Of a stretch of 64,000 nt of DNA, positions 63,185 to 64,000 are shown in pieces (within the stretch, counting starts at the first letter, position 1; every line of letters starts with the position of its first letter). The stretch comes from JAXMCK01 sp046349395 (GTDB taxonomy: Bacteria; Pseudomonadota; Alphaproteobacteria; Geminicoccales; Geminicoccaceae), in NCBI GenBank assembly GCA_046349395.1, contig JAXMCK010000003.1, forward strand, positions 682,001-746,000. Direction: 5' to 3'. The notes under the pieces were generated by a model. The model made no database searches. It had not been told where the DNA came from and saw only the letters and a program-made list of their open reading frames with translations. Made by a program: the position numbers and the translations under genes.

Positions 63185-63967
63185 TTGGATCTGGATCTTG
63201 CCGGGAAGAGCGTTCTGATCACTGGGGCGACCGGCGGAATCGGTCAGGGTCTGGCCGAGGGCTTCGCGGCCGAGGGTGCCACCGTCTATCTGACCGGTCG
63301 CAAGAGCGAGGTGCTGGAATCCGTGCGTGGCCGCCTGACCGGCCGGTTCAACGTGCGGGTCGAGACCATGGCGCTCGATCTGGCGGAGCGCGGCGCGGCC
63401 CGCGAGCTGGCCGACCGGTTTCCCGACACTGACATCGTCGTCAACAATGCTGGCGCCATCCCCGGCGGTGATCTCTGGAGTGTCGACGAGGACGCGTGGC
63501 GGCGCGCCTTCGACCTCAAGGTGTACGGCTACATCGACCTGACGCGAGCCCTCTACCCGCGCATGAAGGAGCGCGGCGGCGGCGTCGTCATCAACGACAT
63601 CGGCAATGCCGGCGAGCGGCCCGACTTCGACTACATCTGTGGCACCACGGGCAATGCCGCGCTGATGGCCTTCACCCGCGCCCTCGGCGGCCGGTCCATC
63701 GACGACGGTATCCGCGTGATCGGGGTCAATCCCGGTCCAGTGGCCACCGACCGCATCGTCAAGCTGCTGAAGACCCGGGCCCGCGACTGGTACGGCGACG
63801 AGAGCCGCTGGGAGGAGCTGACCCAGCGTTATCCGCTGAAGCGGGCGGCGACGGTGCAGGAGGTGGTCGACACCATGGTCTTCCTGGCCTCGCCGCGCTG
63901 CACCTACATGTCGGGAACGATCGTCACCATAGACGGCGGCATCTCGTCCCGCAGCTCGATCGTCTGA
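63185..63967 (+). CDS. SDR-fold oxidoreductase with altered catalytic residues
   Basis: A 260-residue protein starting at TTG 63185 after a GGAG site. It has the SDR cofactor loop TGATGGIG (13-20) and NNAG (87-90). The usual Ser and Tyr-x3-Lys are not intact: NDIGNAGE occupies the serine region and DYICGTTGN gives Tyr150 with Thr154 in place of Lys. The C terminus (MSGTIVTIDGG) is normal. It belongs to a set of SDRs with YICG-GN signatures. Substrate unknown; context is amide/sulfur chemistry. Confidence 0.8.
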   Translation: MDLDLAGKSVLITGATGGIGQGLAEGFAAEGATVYLTGRKSEVLESVRGRLTGRFNVRVETMALDLAERGAARELADRFPDTDIVVNNAGAIPGGDLWSVDEDAWRRAFDLKVYGYIDLTRALYPRMKERGGGVVINDIGNAGERPDFDYICGTTGNAALMAFTRALGGRSIDDGIRVIGVNPGPVATDRIVKLLKTRARDWYGDESRWEELTQRYPLKRAATVQEVVDTMVFLASPRCTYMSGTIVTIDGGISSRSSIV

Positions 63968-63976
63968 CCGCGACCA

Positions 63977-64000
63977 ATGACGCGGGTCGGCCTCATCCTG
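63977..64000 (+). CDS. possible next gene, first eight codons
   Basis: An ATG 9 nt after the SDR stop begins MTRVGLIL and the frame is open to the window end. The hydrophobic start resembles many Rossmann or racemase N termini, but too little is visible to assign it. Confidence 0.35.

Overview
The window is a high-GC, gene-dense stretch of a Gram-negative chromosome. It most likely comes from an alphaproteobacterium of the Rhodospirillales/Geminicoccaceae kind. That placement is inferred from the GC content, frequent GTG starts, 4-nt ATGA/GTGA overlaps, the many ABC and tripartite tricarboxylate transporters, and a tRNA-Ala 3' half of alphaproteobacterial type. No rRNA, complete tRNA or CRISPR array was seen.

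Layout. 1-8459: right part of an aryl-polyene-like lipid cluster (MMPL exporter cut by the window edge, LolA-like carrier, LpxL-like acyltransferase, AMP-ligase fused to a FabA-like dehydratase, acyl carrier protein, polysaccharide deacetylase, UbiE-type methyltransferase, GT2 glycosyltransferase, PlsC-like acyltransferase). 8554-13117: a TetR regulator divergent from paoABC, a three-subunit molybdenum aldehyde oxidoreductase, with a palindromic operator inside the promoter. 13135-14568: a beta-hydroxyacid dehydrogenase and a DUF3060 lipoprotein. 14987-23432: a peptide/amide ABC system (binding protein, two permeases, two ATPases) interleaved with a dimethylformamidase large-subunit homologue and an aspartoacylase-type deacylase.

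23433-30020 is a mobile, decayed zone. It holds a tRNA-Ala 3'-half remnant next to a tyrosine integrase, a broken IS256 transposase, a second IS256-type element, the end of an IS5/IS1182-type element, a serine recombinase, a ligD relic and a broken SDR gene. 30106-44701: a PaaK/CapK-like adenylating enzyme, TctCAB translationally coupled to an ATP-grasp ligase, an LpxL-like acyltransferase and a FemAB/GNAT-like enzyme, and opposing them two more PaaK-like enzymes, a polysaccharide pyruvyl transferase, a Wzx-type flippase and a GT4 glycosyltransferase. Together these look like a surface glycolipid/polysaccharide locus with unusual acyl or aminoacyl decoration.

45053-49691: a rhamnose-type ABC importer with the ATPase and first permease fused in one protein. 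49758-58523: exonuclease III, a secreted FG-GAP/VCBS protein and a ~2000-residue glycine-rich autotransporter. 58690-64000: an amidase gene cut by an IS256 element (8-bp target duplication, precise reading-frame reconstruction), two overlapping TudS-like genes with depleted cysteines, a GntR regulator, a divergent SDR lacking the usual catalytic residues, and the first codons of a possible next gene.

The most unusual signals are a 57-nt in-frame triple-hairpin insert in the IS256 transposase, the TudS-like pair without a complete cysteine set, and the adenylating-enzyme-rich polysaccharide locus.
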